Assembly (NCBI RefSeq): GCF_002736205.1
Contig: NZ_CP024091.1
Location: 3,717,555-3,781,554 of the forward strand
Origin: Pedobacter ginsengisoli
GTDB taxonomy: Bacteria > Bacteroidota > Bacteroidia > Sphingobacteriales > Sphingobacteriaceae
Direction of reading: 5' to 3'
DNA: 64,000 nt
Notes under the pieces: generated by a model
The model's database searches: none
What the model saw: the letters and a program-made list of their open reading frames with translations, nothing else
Told to the model about the DNA's origin: nothing
Translations under genes and position numbers: made by a program
Shown: positions 47,087 through 56,774 of the stretch, one piece after another
Layout of the letters: each line of letters opens with the position of its first letter
How positions within the stretch are numbered: the first letter of the stretch is position 1

Positions 47087-47607
47087 CTTTTACTTCATTA
47101 ATTTTTGAAAGATAGGCTTCGAGAAGCTCCGGATGTGTTATTCCGGTTTCCTGATCAAAATTTTCATAAAAAAGAGGGTAGGGAAAAAGTAGTTAATACA
47201 TCTGCACCTAACTTTGGAAGCCTAACCACTGCGGCATTCATTACATTGCCACCTCCAAAACCACCAGGTGAGGTGCTCATTAACAACATCGGTTTGTTTT
47301 GAAGAAACTTACTATTGGTTCGCGAACACCAATCCATTACGTTTTTAAAAGCCACAGTATAGCTGCCATTATGTTCTGCAAGAGAAAGAATAATAAGATC
47401 TGCCTCTGATATATGATCAATTAATTTATAAGCTCTTTCAGGATATCCATCATTTGCCTCCCTGTCTACAGAAAATAATGGCATCTCAAAATCATTTAGA
47501 TCTAGCAATGTAATATCGTGTTCTTTAAAAAAGGATGTGGTATGAATAACTAATTTCCGGTTAATTGATTGTTGACTATTGCTTCCAGCTAATGCTAAAA
47601 TCTTCAT
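47070..47607 (-). pseudogene. NADPH-dependent FMN reductase, frameshifted in a T6 run
   Basis: Flavodoxin-fold reductase: MKILALAGSNSQQSINRKL at the start (GSN phosphate-binding loop), SLAEHNGSYTVAFKNVMDW and MSTSPGGFGGGNVMN. The open frame ends at 147 codons (47164) in SLPSFL, but skipping one T of the run at 47173-47168 (minus strand) opens a continuation SLPSFYENFDQETG, then ITHPELLEAYLSK, then INEVKARVTP, ending at 47070. That gives ~178 residues, the usual size. So one base was gained, by a real mutation, slippage-based control or a sequencing error. It overlaps the convergent hydrolase by 17 bp and pairs with the pirin upstream. Confidence 0.8.
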
Positions 47608-47616
47608 TTGATGTAT

Positions 47617-48507
47617 TTAGTTTTTAATATTTCTACTTTGTTCTGGTAGGGGGACAAAATCCGTTTCACCTGGTACAGGAGCAAAAGACTGCTGAAGCCA
47701 TTGTTCCTTTGCTTCTTCTATCCTTTCGCGGGTAGAAGCTACAAAATTCCAGTAAATAAAACGTTCTTCGGCAAAAGGTTCTCCTCCAAAAATGTATATT
47801 ATTGAATTTTCCTGCATTACAAATTCACATAGCTTACTATCCTTTGCTACTAAGAGTTGCTTAGGTTCAAAGGTATGACCTTCGCTTTCAATTCCTCCTT
47901 CAAGAATATAAAGGGCACTTTCGCCGAACAAATCTTTACCTATTTTAACAGTTTGTTGCTTAGTTGTTCTTAGTTCAAGAAAATAAAGAGGGCTATATAC
48001 TGGTACGGGCGAGAAATGACCAAATACATCGCCTGCAATAAGTTTAAAATCAATACCATTTTCGGACCATCTGGGAATTTCATCTTCATTAAAATGAAAA
48101 AACTCCGGGTCCATTTCCTCAAGAGCTTTAGGTAAGGCAACCCATATTTGAAGGCCATGAAGCATCTTATTAGACGTTCTTAAGTAACCTGGAGTCCTTT
48201 CCGAATGAACAATTCCACTTCCGGCGGTCATCCAGTTTACCTGACCAGGTTTAATTTCAGTCTCATTCCCCAAACCATCTTTATGCATTATAGCTCCTTC
48301 AAAAAGATACGTTAAGGTAGAAAGGCCAATATGTGGGTGTGGTGGAACGTCTAAATTTTCATAGTCACTTAAACACGTAGGGCCCATGTGATCTATAAAT
48401 GCAAAGGGTCCAACCATTCTTTTTTCGCGAAAGGGCAAAAGCCGGCCAACCATAAAATTGCCAATGTTACTTGGTCTTTCTTCGATTATCAAGTTAATAT
48501 TTGACAT
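47617..48507 (-). CDS. Pirin family protein
   Basis: 296 aa bicupin. Metal site in the N-terminal cupin: HPHIGLSTLTYLFEGAIMHKD region (H-x-H) plus WMTAGSGIVHSERTPG (H and E). The C-terminal cupin covers ~170-285. Pirins are iron proteins linked to transcription or quercetinase activity; function varies. 9 bp separate it from the FMN reductase, a recurring partner in many bacteria, consistent with an oxidative-stress role. Confidence 0.93.
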   Translation of the reverse strand: MSNINLIIEERPSNIGNFMVGRLLPFREKRMVGPFAFIDHMGPTCLSDYENLDVPPHPHIGLSTLTYLFEGAIMHKDGLGNETEIKPGQVNWMTAGSGIVHSERTPGYLRTSNKMLHGLQIWVALPKALEEMDPEFFHFNEDEIPRWSENGIDFKLIAGDVFGHFSPVPVYSPLYFLELRTTKQQTVKIGKDLFGESALYILEGGIESEGHTFEPKQLLVAKDSKLCEFVMQENSIIYIFGGEPFAEERFIYWNFVASTRERIEEAKEQWLQQSFAPVPGETDFVPLPEQSRNIKN

Positions 48508-48611
48508 ACTATTATATGATTTTAACTGTTCGGATTAACAGATAGATTTGATGTAATGCTTGGTGAATTTACATGAATTAGCTTAGTATTACAAGCATTT
48601 TTAATAAAATC

Positions 48612-48645
48612 AGAAGGCCCAACAATTCAAATTATTGGGCCTTCC
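48612..48645 (-). terminator. Hairpin terminator after susD
   Basis: AGAAGGCCCAA pairs with TTGGGCCTTC; the minus-strand downstream sequence is T-rich (GATTTTATT). It lies ~29 bp after the susD stop at 48674. Confidence 0.65.
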
Positions 48646-48673
48646 GGAGAATCTACAAGTAATTTTTAAAGCG

Positions 48674-50272
48674 TTATTGCTTGTCCCACCAAACCCTGCC
48701 GGTTAACTTATCTCCACCCGGAACTGCCGCCGATGCTTCTTTATAGTTAATACCATTCTTTGCTCCTTCTTCTACAGGATATGGAAAACGACGTGGAATA
48801 GTGCCATTAGTTGCATTTCCAGGATATACAATAGGCGTTAAAGCGGGAAATCCACTTCTGCGCCAGTTAGACCAGGTTTCATAAAAATCAAGCATGGTGT
48901 TGGTATGCGCCCAGTATTGATTATTGATCATTTCCAAACCATTTGCTGCGTTGTAAGGATGTGCCGTAGCATAATTTTGAGCAACATTTTCAGAAATTGC
49001 CAATGATGCATCATATTGTCCAAGAAAAGTAATTGAAGCTGCAACACCGTTTTTATAATGATCGGCCGCAACTCCTCCTATACCCCACCTTTGCGCAGCC
49101 TCTGCCAGCAAGAATTCACTCTGTGCATAAGTAAGAATGAATGTTAGCCCATTTTGTTTTATCATTGCAGGGTTTGGAGAAGAGTAATCAGAAAAACTTG
49201 TAAATGATGCGTCCTGCCTAACATCTCTGCCAGCCAAACCACTCAAATCTTTCCCATTGGGCATACCTTTTTGGGCCGCAGCAGTTGTAACATAAGATGG
49301 ATTTTGTGCTTTCCCTCCCTCTGTTAAATACAACTGTGTTACAGCAACTTTCTCTAAACGCGGGTCATTACTATTTTTCAGGAAGTCGATAAATGTTTTA
49401 GACCATTTAACATAATAATTTTCCTGTCCCCCATCACCAAGCAACACCTGACTGTTTCTGTTTTGGGTTACCCTTGATCCGGCTACATCGTGAGCAACAA
49501 ATGCATTGTCTTTATTCTCCGTCATTGTTTTACCAACAACTTTCTGAACATATGTTTTTGCAGTGTTTTCATCAACCTTGGTTAGTCTCATAGCCAAGCG
49601 TAAAATCAAAGTATTGGCAAAGCGTTTCCATTGTGCAATATTACCGTTATAAATAACATCTCCAGTTACAGCATCCCCATTTTCATTCAGCCCATTTGAG
49701 GCTTCCTCTACTTCTTTTAGCAGGTCCATGTAAATAGCCTGCTGCTTATCATACTTAGGCGTGAAGTTGCCCGTGTAAAACCCTTGCCCAGCTTCTGAAT
49801 AAGGGACATCTCCATATAAATCTGTAATTCGTTCAAAAATCACAGCTTTCCAGATGCGTCCTATCTGATATACATTATTAAATTTTGGTTTACCCTTTGC
49901 ATACTCAACCACATCAACAATCGGGCGCACCTGCTCTATGTAAGCTCCAACACTCCCATTTCCCCAATATGCGGCGGTATATCCTTCATTTAAAAGATAT
50001 TTATCGCCAGCCCAATAGCTGATCACTGTTGAAAAACCCTGCATCATTGTAGCAGAATAAATTAAATTTCCACGCCAGGTATCATACGCAAAATCGATAC
50101 TTCCGGTATAAGTAAGCTGTGCTGATGTTAATGTGTAATTCGGATCAAAACTACTTGGCCCGTATGCAACAGGGTTAGTATTAATGTCCTTAAAATCTTT
50201 TGTACAACCTGTACCCAATAGAACAGTAACAAGTAATACCAGGCTATATTTGTTTAATATATTCGTTTTCAT
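48674..50272 (-). CDS. SusD/RagB-family outer-membrane lipoprotein
   Basis: 532 aa surface glycan-binding component of a SusCD pair. Lipobox in LLGTGCTKDFKDINTNP (Cys ~23), followed by the SusD-like motif DINTNP. Helical TPR-like segments and LTYAQSEFLLAEAAQRWG are typical of the SusD_RagB (SusD-like_2) group. 20 bp downstream of susC. The substrate is not evident; no glycoside hydrolase sits within this operon. Confidence 0.9.
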   Translation of the reverse strand: MKTNILNKYSLVLLVTVLLGTGCTKDFKDINTNPVAYGPSSFDPNYTLTSAQLTYTGSIDFAYDTWRGNLIYSATMMQGFSTVISYWAGDKYLLNEGYTAAYWGNGSVGAYIEQVRPIVDVVEYAKGKPKFNNVYQIGRIWKAVIFERITDLYGDVPYSEAGQGFYTGNFTPKYDKQQAIYMDLLKEVEEASNGLNENGDAVTGDVIYNGNIAQWKRFANTLILRLAMRLTKVDENTAKTYVQKVVGKTMTENKDNAFVAHDVAGSRVTQNRNSQVLLGDGGQENYYVKWSKTFIDFLKNSNDPRLEKVAVTQLYLTEGGKAQNPSYVTTAAAQKGMPNGKDLSGLAGRDVRQDASFTSFSDYSSPNPAMIKQNGLTFILTYAQSEFLLAEAAQRWGIGGVAADHYKNGVAASITFLGQYDASLAISENVAQNYATAHPYNAANGLEMINNQYWAHTNTMLDFYETWSNWRRSGFPALTPIVYPGNATNGTIPRRFPYPVEEGAKNGINYKEASAAVPGGDKLTGRVWWDKQ

Positions 50273-50292
50273 TTCTCTTTGTCTTTAAATAA

Positions 50293-53200
50293 TTAAAACT
50301 TAACACTTAGGTTTACGCCAAAAGTTCTTACTGGTGGCACTCCCCCTAGTTCCATTCCTGGGAACGTAGCATTGTAGCTCGATTCGGGATCGATGTTGTC
50401 TGTTTTTTTCATCAGAATAAATAAATTCCTGCCTACCAGACTTACATTTAAGCTTTTCACTTTGTTATTAAACATTTTTGCCGGGAAATTATACCCCAAC
50501 GTTAGCTGCCTGAATTTGATAAAACTCGCATCCTGTACAAATTTATTGGAAACATTATTCGCTGTATTTTCGTAGAACTTAGCTGCATTATTACCAAGAG
50601 TTTCACGATCTATGAGTGTATTTTTATGCAGCCCAAAAATATATCCATAGTAGTCAGTAGCCGAAAACACCTTACCTCCCCACTTACCATCAATTAAGAA
50701 TGAAAGAGTTGCTCCCTTATAGTTAAACTCATTATTCCAGCCAGCAAACCACTTATTATATGCTGAACCATACGCTTTCAGGTCACCTCTTGATGGCTCT
50801 CCAAGTGCATCTTTTAAAATTTCCCCATTAGCATCATACTTATAATCGTATGCCATTACCTGCGCTGCGGCCAAGCCTGGTATGTTCTGCAAAAAACCAA
50901 CCCCAGATCTGGAAGTTGCCAATAATTGAGAAGGTAATCCTTCAGCTAAAGAAAGAACAGTATTGTTATTGTAAGTTCCATTCAATGACGAGGTCCATGT
51001 AAAGTCCTCATTTTTAACAACAACTCCACTGATTAAAGCTTCGACACCTTTATTTTCAATTTCACCGGAATTTAATACCGCTCCTGAATAACCAGTTGTA
51101 CTTGATGTGGTAACAACAGAGATCTCGTCTTTTGAACGTTTTTTATACCAGGTCATATCCAGGCTCAAACGATCACCAAAGAACCTTAATTCAGTTCCAA
51201 TTTCCAATTCGGTAGCTTTAGAAGCCTTCAATCCGGCATTAGGTATACTCAAATTGTTTATTATGCCTAAAGGATGTCCGTTTAATGTTTCACTTCTAAA
51301 ACCATAAGTAAGTAATGTTTGATAAGGATCTGTTGCTTGTCCAACAATCGCATATCCAGCTCTTAACTTACCGAAGCTAAGAAATGATGGCTTCCAAAGT
51401 TCAGAGAAAACAAATGAACTACTTACAGACGGATAAAAAACACTTAGTTTATTATCCCTTCCTGGAGTGGCGAGGGTAGAAAACCAGTCTGATCTTCCGC
51501 TACCTGTTAAATAAAGTACATCCCGATAAGAAAGCTCTAAAGTGCCGTATAAAGAGTGGGTTTCTGACTCAGTCTGAACATACCCAACCGACTTATTTTT
51601 AGCATTTAGAATATTATAAACACCAAATACGGCAAAATTAGTCCCATTATTTGTTGTTTGATTAATCCTGGTATTTCTAAAACTTGCACCAACATTTGGA
51701 GTTACAGTAATCTCTTCACCTACATTAAATGATTTCCCTAACAACATATCGGCATTTACATCAGCAAATTTTGTTTGCTGCTCAGCAATTTTACCTGGTT
51801 CATAGTATGCTGTTCCCGATGGAACCACATTTTTATAGGTATCGGCATAAGCATCGCGACCTGCACGGCCTTGAATAAACAAGCCATTGTCAAAAGTATA
51901 GCGTGCGTTGAAAGAACTGATTAACCTTTCACGTTTGGTGTCATTAACAAACTCATTTGCAGCAAACCATGGATTAGTGGCAAATGCATTCCCGGTATTG
52001 TATTTTAATTCATATCCATTGGCATCTTTACCCGGCTTTAAATCATTTACGTTAACACTTGTTGGTAAAAACACAACATTATAGTTGGCATTACCTGCTC
52101 CGTCTGACACCATTGGCCTGTTCTTAGCCTGCTCTAGAATATAATTAGACCTTGCATCAATATTTAGGCGTTTAACTGGTTCAAACGTACCCACCAGATT
52201 AAACGACTGTCTGTTTAAACCAGAGTTTGGCACAACAGAGTTATTATGAACATCATTTGCAGAAAAACGGATCGCCCCTCCCTCAAATGTCTTGTTTAAA
52301 GCCAGAGTATTAGACCATGTTCCACCACTACTGTAAAAATCCTTTATATTGTTACGCTGAGCCGAGTATGGCCTTGAAGCCCCATCAAACTGAACCACAC
52401 TGGTTCCATCCAGTTTTGCGCCCCAGCTTGAGCCACCTACCTGCGCAGCCCCGGCTTTGTCTAATGGTTTGGTTCCATTAGCTCCCTGCCCGTATACATA
52501 CTGCCAGTCAGTTCTGTCCATAATCTGTTCGACTACATAATTACTGTTAAAGTCAACACTGTTTCCTTTGCCGCTTTTAGTTGTAATAAGAATAACACCT
52601 GCTTTAGCTCTGGAACCGTAAAGCGCCGAGGCTGCAGCGCCCTTCAATACAGAAATACTTTCAATATCGTCTGGATTTAAATTACCCACAGCATCTCCAA
52701 GATCAGGTGCATTATCCCACTGACTTCCTGAGTTTCCATTTGGGTTAATGTTATTTAAACCAGTTGGCTTATTTTCCATTGGCACGCCATTAATTACATA
52801 TAACGGCTGATTACTTTGACTAAGGCTGGATACACCACGGATAGTAACACTTGTTGCTGCACCAGCACCACCAGAAGTAGAACTAATGTCCAAACCAGCA
52901 ACTTTACCCACTAAAGCATTGGCAACATTGTTTTCTCTGGCCTGGGTTAAGGATTCGCCCTGCACCTGAGAAACAGAATAACCCAATGCCCTGCGCTCCT
53001 TTTTAATTCCAAGCGCTGTTACTACAACCTCGTTTAACAGCTTAGTATCTTCAGTTAAAATAATCTGGAGGTCGGCTTTGCCATCAATTGGTACTTCCCT
53101 AGTTTGAAAACCCGCAAAAGAGACTACTAAAACAGCATTCGGAGGCGCAGATATCGCGAATCTGCCATTGATATCGGTTGATGTTCCCACACCTGTTCCT

Positions 53201-53637
53201 TTGATTCTGACGGTGGCTCCCGGTAAAGGCCCACCATTAGCATCCTTGACTATACCGCCAACTTTAATATCTTTTTTTCTGCTGATTACGATTAAACCCG
53301 CTCCAGAAACAGAATAATTTAAATTGGTATTGTTAAATATTACAGCTAAGACATCTGTAACCAGTGTATTTTTTACCGACAATGTAATATCCTTATTAAC
53401 CGGAACATTTGCCGAACTGTATACAAAATGATAATCACTTTGCTCCTCAATAATCTTCAAAACTTTTCCCAGTTTTGTCTTCGTTACATCTAGCGATATC
53501 TTTTGCTGAGAAAAGACAGATGCCGAAACATTGAGACATGTAATGAAAATTATAATACAGATTAGTTTCATTAAAATAATGAATTTTAAGAACGTCCTTA
53601 CATCGGGACGCACTTGCAGTAAGTAATAATTAATCAT
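50293..53637 (-). CDS. SusC/RagA-type TonB-linked outer-membrane receptor with STN domain
   Basis: 1114 aa. Signal segment (MKLICIIIFITCLNVSAS region; an alternative ATG at 53571 would begin there), STN domain ~45-115 (VTKTKLGKVLKIIEEQSD), CarboxypepD_reg ~125-205, plug ~215-340 (VVVTALGIKKERRALGYSV; SISVLKGAAASALYGSRAK is the signature), then the barrel. The N-terminal STN signalling domain fits control by the sigma/FecR pair upstream. With the SusD it makes a polymer or oligomer importer; the substrate is unknown. Confidence 0.92.
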   Translation of the reverse strand: MINYYLLQVRPDVRTFLKFIILMKLICIIIFITCLNVSASVFSQQKISLDVTKTKLGKVLKIIEEQSDYHFVYSSANVPVNKDITLSVKNTLVTDVLAVIFNNTNLNYSVSGAGLIVISRKKDIKVGGIVKDANGGPLPGATVRIKGTGVGTSTDINGRFAISAPPNAVLVVSFAGFQTREVPIDGKADLQIILTEDTKLLNEVVVTALGIKKERRALGYSVSQVQGESLTQARENNVANALVGKVAGLDISSTSGGAGAATSVTIRGVSSLSQSNQPLYVINGVPMENKPTGLNNINPNGNSGSQWDNAPDLGDAVGNLNPDDIESISVLKGAAASALYGSRAKAGVILITTKSGKGNSVDFNSNYVVEQIMDRTDWQYVYGQGANGTKPLDKAGAAQVGGSSWGAKLDGTSVVQFDGASRPYSAQRNNIKDFYSSGGTWSNTLALNKTFEGGAIRFSANDVHNNSVVPNSGLNRQSFNLVGTFEPVKRLNIDARSNYILEQAKNRPMVSDGAGNANYNVVFLPTSVNVNDLKPGKDANGYELKYNTGNAFATNPWFAANEFVNDTKRERLISSFNARYTFDNGLFIQGRAGRDAYADTYKNVVPSGTAYYEPGKIAEQQTKFADVNADMLLGKSFNVGEEITVTPNVGASFRNTRINQTTNNGTNFAVFGVYNILNAKNKSVGYVQTESETHSLYGTLELSYRDVLYLTGSGRSDWFSTLATPGRDNKLSVFYPSVSSSFVFSELWKPSFLSFGKLRAGYAIVGQATDPYQTLLTYGFRSETLNGHPLGIINNLSIPNAGLKASKATELEIGTELRFFGDRLSLDMTWYKKRSKDEISVVTTSSTTGYSGAVLNSGEIENKGVEALISGVVVKNEDFTWTSSLNGTYNNNTVLSLAEGLPSQLLATSRSGVGFLQNIPGLAAAQVMAYDYKYDANGEILKDALGEPSRGDLKAYGSAYNKWFAGWNNEFNYKGATLSFLIDGKWGGKVFSATDYYGYIFGLHKNTLIDRETLGNNAAKFYENTANNVSNKFVQDASFIKFRQLTLGYNFPAKMFNNKVKSLNVSLVGRNLFILMKKTDNIDPESSYNATFPGMELGGVPPVRTFGVNLSVKF

Positions 53638-53708
53638 ATTTTTGTTTTTTTGGTTGCTTTAGTATTTGGCAGCAATCTGTTTGCGCATAAACTGCCAGTG
53701 CTTATATC

Positions 53709-53744
53709 AAAAAAATTATTGGGGCGGTGCGTCAACACCGTCCC
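53709..53744 (-). terminator. Terminator of the fecR gene
   Basis: Hairpin GGGACGGTG / CACCGCCCC (one wobble) at 53721-53744 followed on the minus strand by a T7 run (53715-53709). It lies 9 bp downstream of fecR and separates fecR from susC. Confidence 0.75.
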
Positions 53745-53752
53745 TTTCTAAT

Positions 53753-54823
53753 TTATTTAGATATGATAATTTGATTCCCCCTTATTTTATATTTAAAATG
53801 TTCTGCATCTTGAAATGCTTTTAATGCCTGCTCTATATTTTCATGTTTAAACGTGGCTGTAAAGCGATACTTTTCGACTTCACGATCATTAAATATGATC
53901 TCTACATTGTACCATCTTTCCAGATCACCTTTAACTTCAGCAAAAGTCTGATCCATAATCTCAAGCCTGTTTTGCGTCCAGGCCATTTCCATAATTGTAC
54001 TATCGTTAACCTTGGTATATTGATTTATAGCAATTTGAGGATGCACCACCGACGGTTTTGGCAATTTAATTTTACCAGAAGCCTCTTCCACTTTCTTGTA
54101 AAAAGTTACTTTCTGACTTGGTCTTAAAGTTATAGAGCTTCCTTTGGTTCCTTTTCCCTCCATTACAATCAAACCTTTAACCAATACCGTTTCAGATGTT
54201 GCTTCTCCGGGATATATTTTAACATTAAATGAAGTACCAAGCACATTGATATCAAAATCCTCGGTATGAACCTTAAAGGGCTTATTCTTATTATGAGTAA
54301 CATCAAAAAAGGCCTCTCCCACTAAATTAACTTCCCTGTTTTTATCATTGAAATGCTTATCAACTGTCAAGACACTTTTTGCATTAAGCAAAACCACAGA
54401 GCCATCTGGCAATGTAATTTTTTTCTTTTCGCCACCACTTGTACTGAAATGAGTAACCAAACTAATTTTTGGGATCTCTTCTTTAGTATTATTTTTATAG
54501 ATAACCGTAATACCAACTATTACCAGAATGGCCGCAGCAATTTTTAGCCACATGTAGTTTTTACGAACAGGAATAACGCTGGCTTCTTTTTGAACTTCAA
54601 TATAATCTTTCAAGAGATCAACCTGTTTATTTAATGGTTTTTTATTTCCACTTAATATCACATACAAGCGTTTTGCCTCCGCAATCACAACCTCTTGTTC
54701 AGGGTGAGTTTTAATATAGTTTTCCCAGTAGCTAACACAAAGCTTATCTGTTCCGGCACAGTATAGCTGAAAAGTATTATCTACTAAAAAGTCTTCAACA
54801 TTGAAAAGACTACGATCTATCAT
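53753..54823 (-). CDS. FecR-family anti-sigma factor
   Basis: 356 aa, complete layout: N-terminal cytoplasmic sigma-binding domain (~1-85), TM at ~91-108 (LKIAAAILVIVGITVIY), periplasmic FecR domain ~115-215 (LPDGSVVLLNAKSVLTVDK, LVGEAFFDVTHNKNKPF), and C-terminal DUF4974 (~275-355, MDQTFAEVKGDLERWYNVEI). Pairs with the ECF sigma factor upstream and the SusC receptor downstream in the usual FecIRA-like order, transducing the STN signal. Confidence 0.92.
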   Translation of the reverse strand: MIDRSLFNVEDFLVDNTFQLYCAGTDKLCVSYWENYIKTHPEQEVVIAEAKRLYVILSGNKKPLNKQVDLLKDYIEVQKEASVIPVRKNYMWLKIAAAILVIVGITVIYKNNTKEEIPKISLVTHFSTSGGEKKKITLPDGSVVLLNAKSVLTVDKHFNDKNREVNLVGEAFFDVTHNKNKPFKVHTEDFDINVLGTSFNVKIYPGEATSETVLVKGLIVMEGKGTKGSSITLRPSQKVTFYKKVEEASGKIKLPKPSVVHPQIAINQYTKVNDSTIMEMAWTQNRLEIMDQTFAEVKGDLERWYNVEIIFNDREVEKYRFTATFKHENIEQALKAFQDAEHFKYKIRGNQIIISK

Positions 54824-54910
54824 AATATTTGGCTTTTATAATACCAGTGTCCAAAATCTTATGATTTTCCTAAGAAAATTTTACTTTTTTTTATTTTACC
54901 GGAATAACAT

Positions 54911-54924
54911 TACCCTATAGGGTA
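54911..54924. promoter_or_regulatory. 14-bp perfect palindrome TACCCTATAGGGTA between sigma and fecR
   Basis: Exactly self-complementary, in the 116-bp gap upstream of fecR, about 90 bp before its ATG. A plausible operator or part of the fecR promoter; binding protein unknown. Confidence 0.55.
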
Positions 54925-54939
54925 TTTTGGCATACATAA

Positions 54940-55494
54940 CTAGTCTTTCAACTCCTTACGTAATATCTTAAGAGCATCATAAATAGTATTGTAAGCAGTC
55001 TTAATTGTTTGCTGAGTTTGATCTGCTATTTGCTCATAGCTTAAACCATCAAAGAATTTGAGATGAATTAATTGCTTTTGCCTGAAGGTTAATTTTTCAA
55101 GCGCATTTTTTAGCTTGAAACGCACCAGTTCATCGGTTTGGACTTTTACTATAAACTCTTCGTACGACATTTCCATCCAATCGCCCTCGGCACCTGCATT
55201 TTGCAATGCATCATTAATTTTGCGCTTACGTTCTAACAGCCTTAAAATTTTTCGTTTTAGAAATGTTCGCAGGTAAGCTGGCACATTGTCAACTCTGTTT
55301 AGTTGTTGGTGTTTCTCCCAAATAGTAATAAACACCTGATCGGTTGCTTCTCCGGATGTTTCAGCATCACCACAAACGCGGATACCAAAATTTACCAGAT
55401 CATAATAAAGTGCTTTATAAAGATCAAAAAATGCACCATTATCACCTCCCCTTATACGTTCCCATAATAAATGATGCAAGAGCTTATTCTCCAT
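54940..55494 (-). CDS. RNA polymerase sigma-70 factor, ECF subfamily
   Basis: 184 aa with region 2 (FFDLYKALYYDLVNFGIRV, TDQVFITIWEKH) and region 4 (KLTFRQKQLIHLKFFDGLS, YEQIADQTQQTIKTAYNTI). FecI-like, regulated by the adjacent FecR and expected to transcribe susCD and perhaps itself. It lies ~60 bp downstream of the LacI gene on the same strand, so the two may share a transcript. Confidence 0.94.
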   Translation of the reverse strand: MENKLLHHLLWERIRGGDNGAFFDLYKALYYDLVNFGIRVCGDAETSGEATDQVFITIWEKHQQLNRVDNVPAYLRTFLKRKILRLLERKRKINDALQNAGAEGDWMEMSYEEFIVKVQTDELVRFKLKNALEKLTFRQKQLIHLKFFDGLSYEQIADQTQQTIKTAYNTIYDALKILRKELKD

Positions 55495-55554
55495 TTGGTT
55501 AATTTAGATTGAGACAATGTTAAGAAAATATGTGGAAATTAAAAAAAGAACAAA

Positions 55555-56565
55555 CTAGATGCACGACGTTGATTCGCGCTTAATCAAACTGGATTTTAAG
55601 ATGTGATTTTCATTTGGCTCAAAATGCTTTTTATCTAGTATTTTGAATAAGATACCTGCCGCTTCTTTTCCGATTTCAAACGCCGGCTGTTCAATTGTGG
55701 TAAGAGACGGGCTCAAAAGTGGAGCAGTATTAAGATTAGAAAAGCTAATTATTTTTAGGTCCTTCGGAATATTTAAATTTAATTCTCTGGCAACATAATA
55801 GCAAGGCAAAGCAAGGTCCTCAATTGAAGAGATAATAGCGTCTGGTTTCTGGGTTAACATCAATGTTTTTATATTTTCATAGTTCTTATTACTGTCTTTA
55901 TCATAACTAACAATCATCTCCTCGGTACAAACCATATTATATTTCTCTAAGGCTTTCTTATATCCTGCAAACCTATTTTTACCGGTAACGAGATTATTAA
56001 GGGCGAACAGGTAAGCGATCTTTTTACAACCACATTCTACTAAATGGCACGTTGCATTGTAAGCACTCTCATAATCATCGGTAGTTATTTTCACAGCATC
56101 TATATCTTCAAAAATCCTATCAAAGAAAACAACAGGTATTCTTTTAACCAGTTCCTTAAAGTGCTCATTATTATTTGTGTTGCTCGAAACAGAGATCAAT
56201 ATTCCATCTACCCTACCACTTAACAGGCTGTCAGTAAAAGCAATTTCAATCTCACTGTTTTCATGAGTTTGATAAATCAGGACATGATAATCTCGCTTTC
56301 TTGCTATTTCTTCAATTCCATTTATGGCTAATGAAAAGAAATTATTTGCTATCTCAGGAATAATAACAGCTATAGTTTTTGTTTTATGGCTGCGAAGGTT
56401 ACTTGCTGAGGGATTACGTTCGTATTTTAATTTCTTGGCAAGATCCCAAACCTTTTGCTTGGTTTCTAAACTAATCTCATAACTGTCATTTAATGCTTTT
56501 GAGACAGTGGCAATAGAAATATTTAACTCCCTAGCTAGCGTTTTTACAGTTACAGTTTCCTTCAT
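55555..56565 (-). CDS. LacI-family transcriptional regulator
   Basis: 336 aa. N-terminal HTH (TVKTLARELNISIATVSKAL) with hinge (LKYERNPSASNLRSHKTKTI), then a periplasmic-binding-type sensor domain (IAVIIPEIANNFFSLAING, GILISVSSN, FFDRIFEDIDAVKI, TTIEQPAFEIGKEAAGI). It is divergent from the SSS symporter-MIOX genes with 209 bp between, so it most likely controls inositol uptake and oxidation. An ACG-N4-CGT near-palindrome at 56618-56627 in this gap is a weak operator candidate. Confidence 0.92.
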   Translation of the reverse strand: MKETVTVKTLARELNISIATVSKALNDSYEISLETKQKVWDLAKKLKYERNPSASNLRSHKTKTIAVIIPEIANNFFSLAINGIEEIARKRDYHVLIYQTHENSEIEIAFTDSLLSGRVDGILISVSSNTNNNEHFKELVKRIPVVFFDRIFEDIDAVKITTDDYESAYNATCHLVECGCKKIAYLFALNNLVTGKNRFAGYKKALEKYNMVCTEEMIVSYDKDSNKNYENIKTLMLTQKPDAIISSIEDLALPCYYVARELNLNIPKDLKIISFSNLNTAPLLSPSLTTIEQPAFEIGKEAAGILFKILDKKHFEPNENHILKSSLIKRESTSCI

Positions 56566-56774
56566 TTATACAGCAATTTGGATGATGAATAAGCAAAAGG
56601 TAAGCTATTTCACTTAAACGTATTCGTAAAAAAAATATCCGTTAAACTCCCGATTTAATATTTTTATATACAGCTTTGATAAGTGAGACCACCCTAGGTT
56701 TTGCTTTTAACCAAATGTAATATAATTAATTTAACTCATTTATATGAGGGAAACTGATTTAGCGCAAACCAAAT

